64,000 bases of DNA from assembly GCF_000747525.1 (NCBI RefSeq), contig NZ_CP009278.1, forward strand, positions 3,968,001 to 4,032,000, in the 5' to 3' direction. This DNA comes from Sphingobacterium sp. ML3W (GTDB taxonomy: Bacteria > Bacteroidota > Bacteroidia > Sphingobacteriales > Sphingobacteriaceae). Below, in pieces: positions 63,139 to 64,000 of this stretch. The position numbers were made by a program, and so were the translations under genes. The notes beneath the pieces were generated by a model. It was not told where the DNA came from, searched no databases, and saw only the letters and a program-made list of their open reading frames with translations. The first letter of the stretch is position 1. Every line of letters begins with the position of its first letter.

Positions 63139-64000
63139 ATGAATAAGGCCGAAATTCTTGTTTTTGAAAACCCTCATGATTATCATGATGCAATTGGTTT
63201 TGCACATAGAAGCCACATCCCGAACTTTGATATTTTCGCTATAGAAGATATGGGGTGCCCTACTAAGATATGCATGCCTCCTTACCGTCAAGGATTTTAT
63301 CAAATAGGATTACTTAACTTTACTGGAGAAAGCAAGCTCAATTTAAATACGGATTGGCTACAATTTGACAAGTACCCACTTTGGTTTATGGTCCCAGGTC
63401 AGGTAATTTCATGGGTAAGAGATGTTAATATTTCCGGGTTTTATATTATGTTTAAAAAGGAGTTTTTAATAAATTCTTGTCCTGATTTCACCACTGAGTT
63501 TCCATTTTTGAAGATGTCTGAAAATAGTTTGATGATGCTTACAAAAGATGAGCATGAAATACTTAATTTGGATATAGAGCGAATGCACTCTGTTTTCAAG
63601 AATCCACATCCTTATCAAGAAAGAATGCTTGAGGGGATACTAAGCTCGCTTCTTTATTTTTGCAAGGCAATTCATGAGAGACACAAAACTATAGAAAACC
63701 ATTTATCTAGGGCACAGATTATCACAAATCAATTCGAAGCCTTAATCGATAAAATGTATGTCGATAGAAAAAACGTAAGCGACTATGCGGAGGAACTAAA
63801 TATTACACCAAACTACCTGACCACAACCATTAAAAAACTCACCGGTAAAAGTGCTAAAACTATGATTCAAGAAAGACTTTTAATTGAAAGTAAGAGCCTT
63901 TTAAAATACTCGGGACTAGATATAGCAGAGATTGCATATAGGTTAAACTTTCAAGAGCCTACGCATTTTACTAGGTTTTTCAAAAATATGAGCGGAACCA
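63139..64000 (+). CDS. AraC-family transcriptional regulator (3' end outside window)
   Basis: The 287 visible codons start MNKAEILVFENPHDYHDAIG. The N-terminal half is a cupin-like sensing domain (YPLWFMVPGQVISWVRDVN). The C-terminal half has the double helix-turn-helix of AraC/XylS proteins: NVSDYAEELNITPNYLTTTIKKLTGKSAKTMI and LLKYSGLDIAEIAYRLNFQEPTHFTRFFK. Only the last few residues are missing. It lies directly after the RND operon in the same direction. The direct TGGTCA repeats 21 bp apart before the nitroreductase and RND genes are the kind of site AraC proteins bind, so it is the likely local activator. Confidence 0.9.
   Translation, partial: MNKAEILVFENPHDYHDAIGFAHRSHIPNFDIFAIEDMGCPTKICMPPYRQGFYQIGLLNFTGESKLNLNTDWLQFDKYPLWFMVPGQVISWVRDVNISGFYIMFKKEFLINSCPDFTTEFPFLKMSENSLMMLTKDEHEILNLDIERMHSVFKNPHPYQERMLEGILSSLLYFCKAIHERHKTIENHLSRAQIITNQFEALIDKMYVDRKNVSDYAEELNITPNYLTTTIKKLTGKSAKTMIQERLLIESKSLLKYSGLDIAEIAYRLNFQEPTHFTRFFKNMSGT

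Noticed and set aside
1-64000. tRNA, rRNA, CRISPR or intact insertion sequence
   Set aside because: I looked for cloverleaf ends, regular spaced repeats and transposase motifs in the spacers. Only the tRNA-3'-like fragment near 55480 was suggestive, and it has no tRNA body.

Overview
The window is AT-rich DNA from a member of the Bacteroidota, most likely a Sphingobacterium-like Sphingobacteriaceae. The evidence is two SusC/SusD pairs, lipoproteins with Bacteroidota-style lipoboxes, promoters of the TAnnTTTG (-7) type, and weak Shine-Dalgarno use. It looks chromosomal. No rRNA, complete tRNA, CRISPR array or intact transposase was seen.

Layout. 1-4.6 kb: the end of a probable FAD/NAD(P)-binding protein overlapping a Y4yA-type PLP enzyme, an 87-aa unknown protein, and a two-gene short chromate transporter. 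5.1-11 kb: a susC/susD pair, whose susC has a one-base frameshift in its signal peptide, then a secreted glycerophosphodiester phosphodiesterase. 11.1-12.5 kb: a lipoprotein metallophosphoesterase overlapping a small outer-membrane protein. 13.6-16.2 kb: a Fur-family regulator and a Zn/Cd-type P1B ATPase. 16.8-23.1 kb: a group III truncated haemoglobin opposite an Rrf2 regulator, then NUDIX, HxlR, VOC, DUF389, DoxX-like and small membrane proteins separated by spacers that hold decayed fragments and long perfect hairpins.

23.7-41.6 kb: the most unusual region, eight tightly packed or overlapping genes. Two giant proteins carry a complete set of PUFA-synthase-like activities: ER-KS-AT-ACP-ACP-KR, then KS-AT-DH-phosphopantetheinyl transferase. 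They are followed by a free ACP, an alpha/beta hydrolase, a tandem-fused GT1 glycosyltransferase, two condensation/PapA-like acyltransferases and a small membrane protein. I infer an acylated, glycosylated secondary lipid or polyketide. The product is unknown.

41.7-54.6 kb (minus strand): an eight-gene operon that reads SusC, SusD, a PVC-type cytochrome c/sorbosone-dehydrogenase-like lipoprotein, a DUF4432 epimerase-like protein, a mannose-6-phosphate-isomerase-like cupin, an AP-endonuclease-2-fold isomerase, a Gfo/Idh/MocA oxidoreductase and a DUF1080 lipoprotein. This is the toolkit of oxidative (3-keto-sugar) glycoside catabolism. A complete plus-strand promoter sits on the susC start codon and is followed about 100 bp later by a terminator, which predicts an antisense sRNA against the susC leader.

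55-64 kb: a spacer with an orphan terminator, a tRNA-3'-end-like sequence and nested inverted repeats. Then come a nitroreductase, a complete RND efflux operon (adaptor, pump, outer-membrane lipoprotein) and an AraC-family regulator cut by the window end. The nitroreductase and RND promoters share an identical operator layout, so these genes probably form one small regulon run by that AraC protein.
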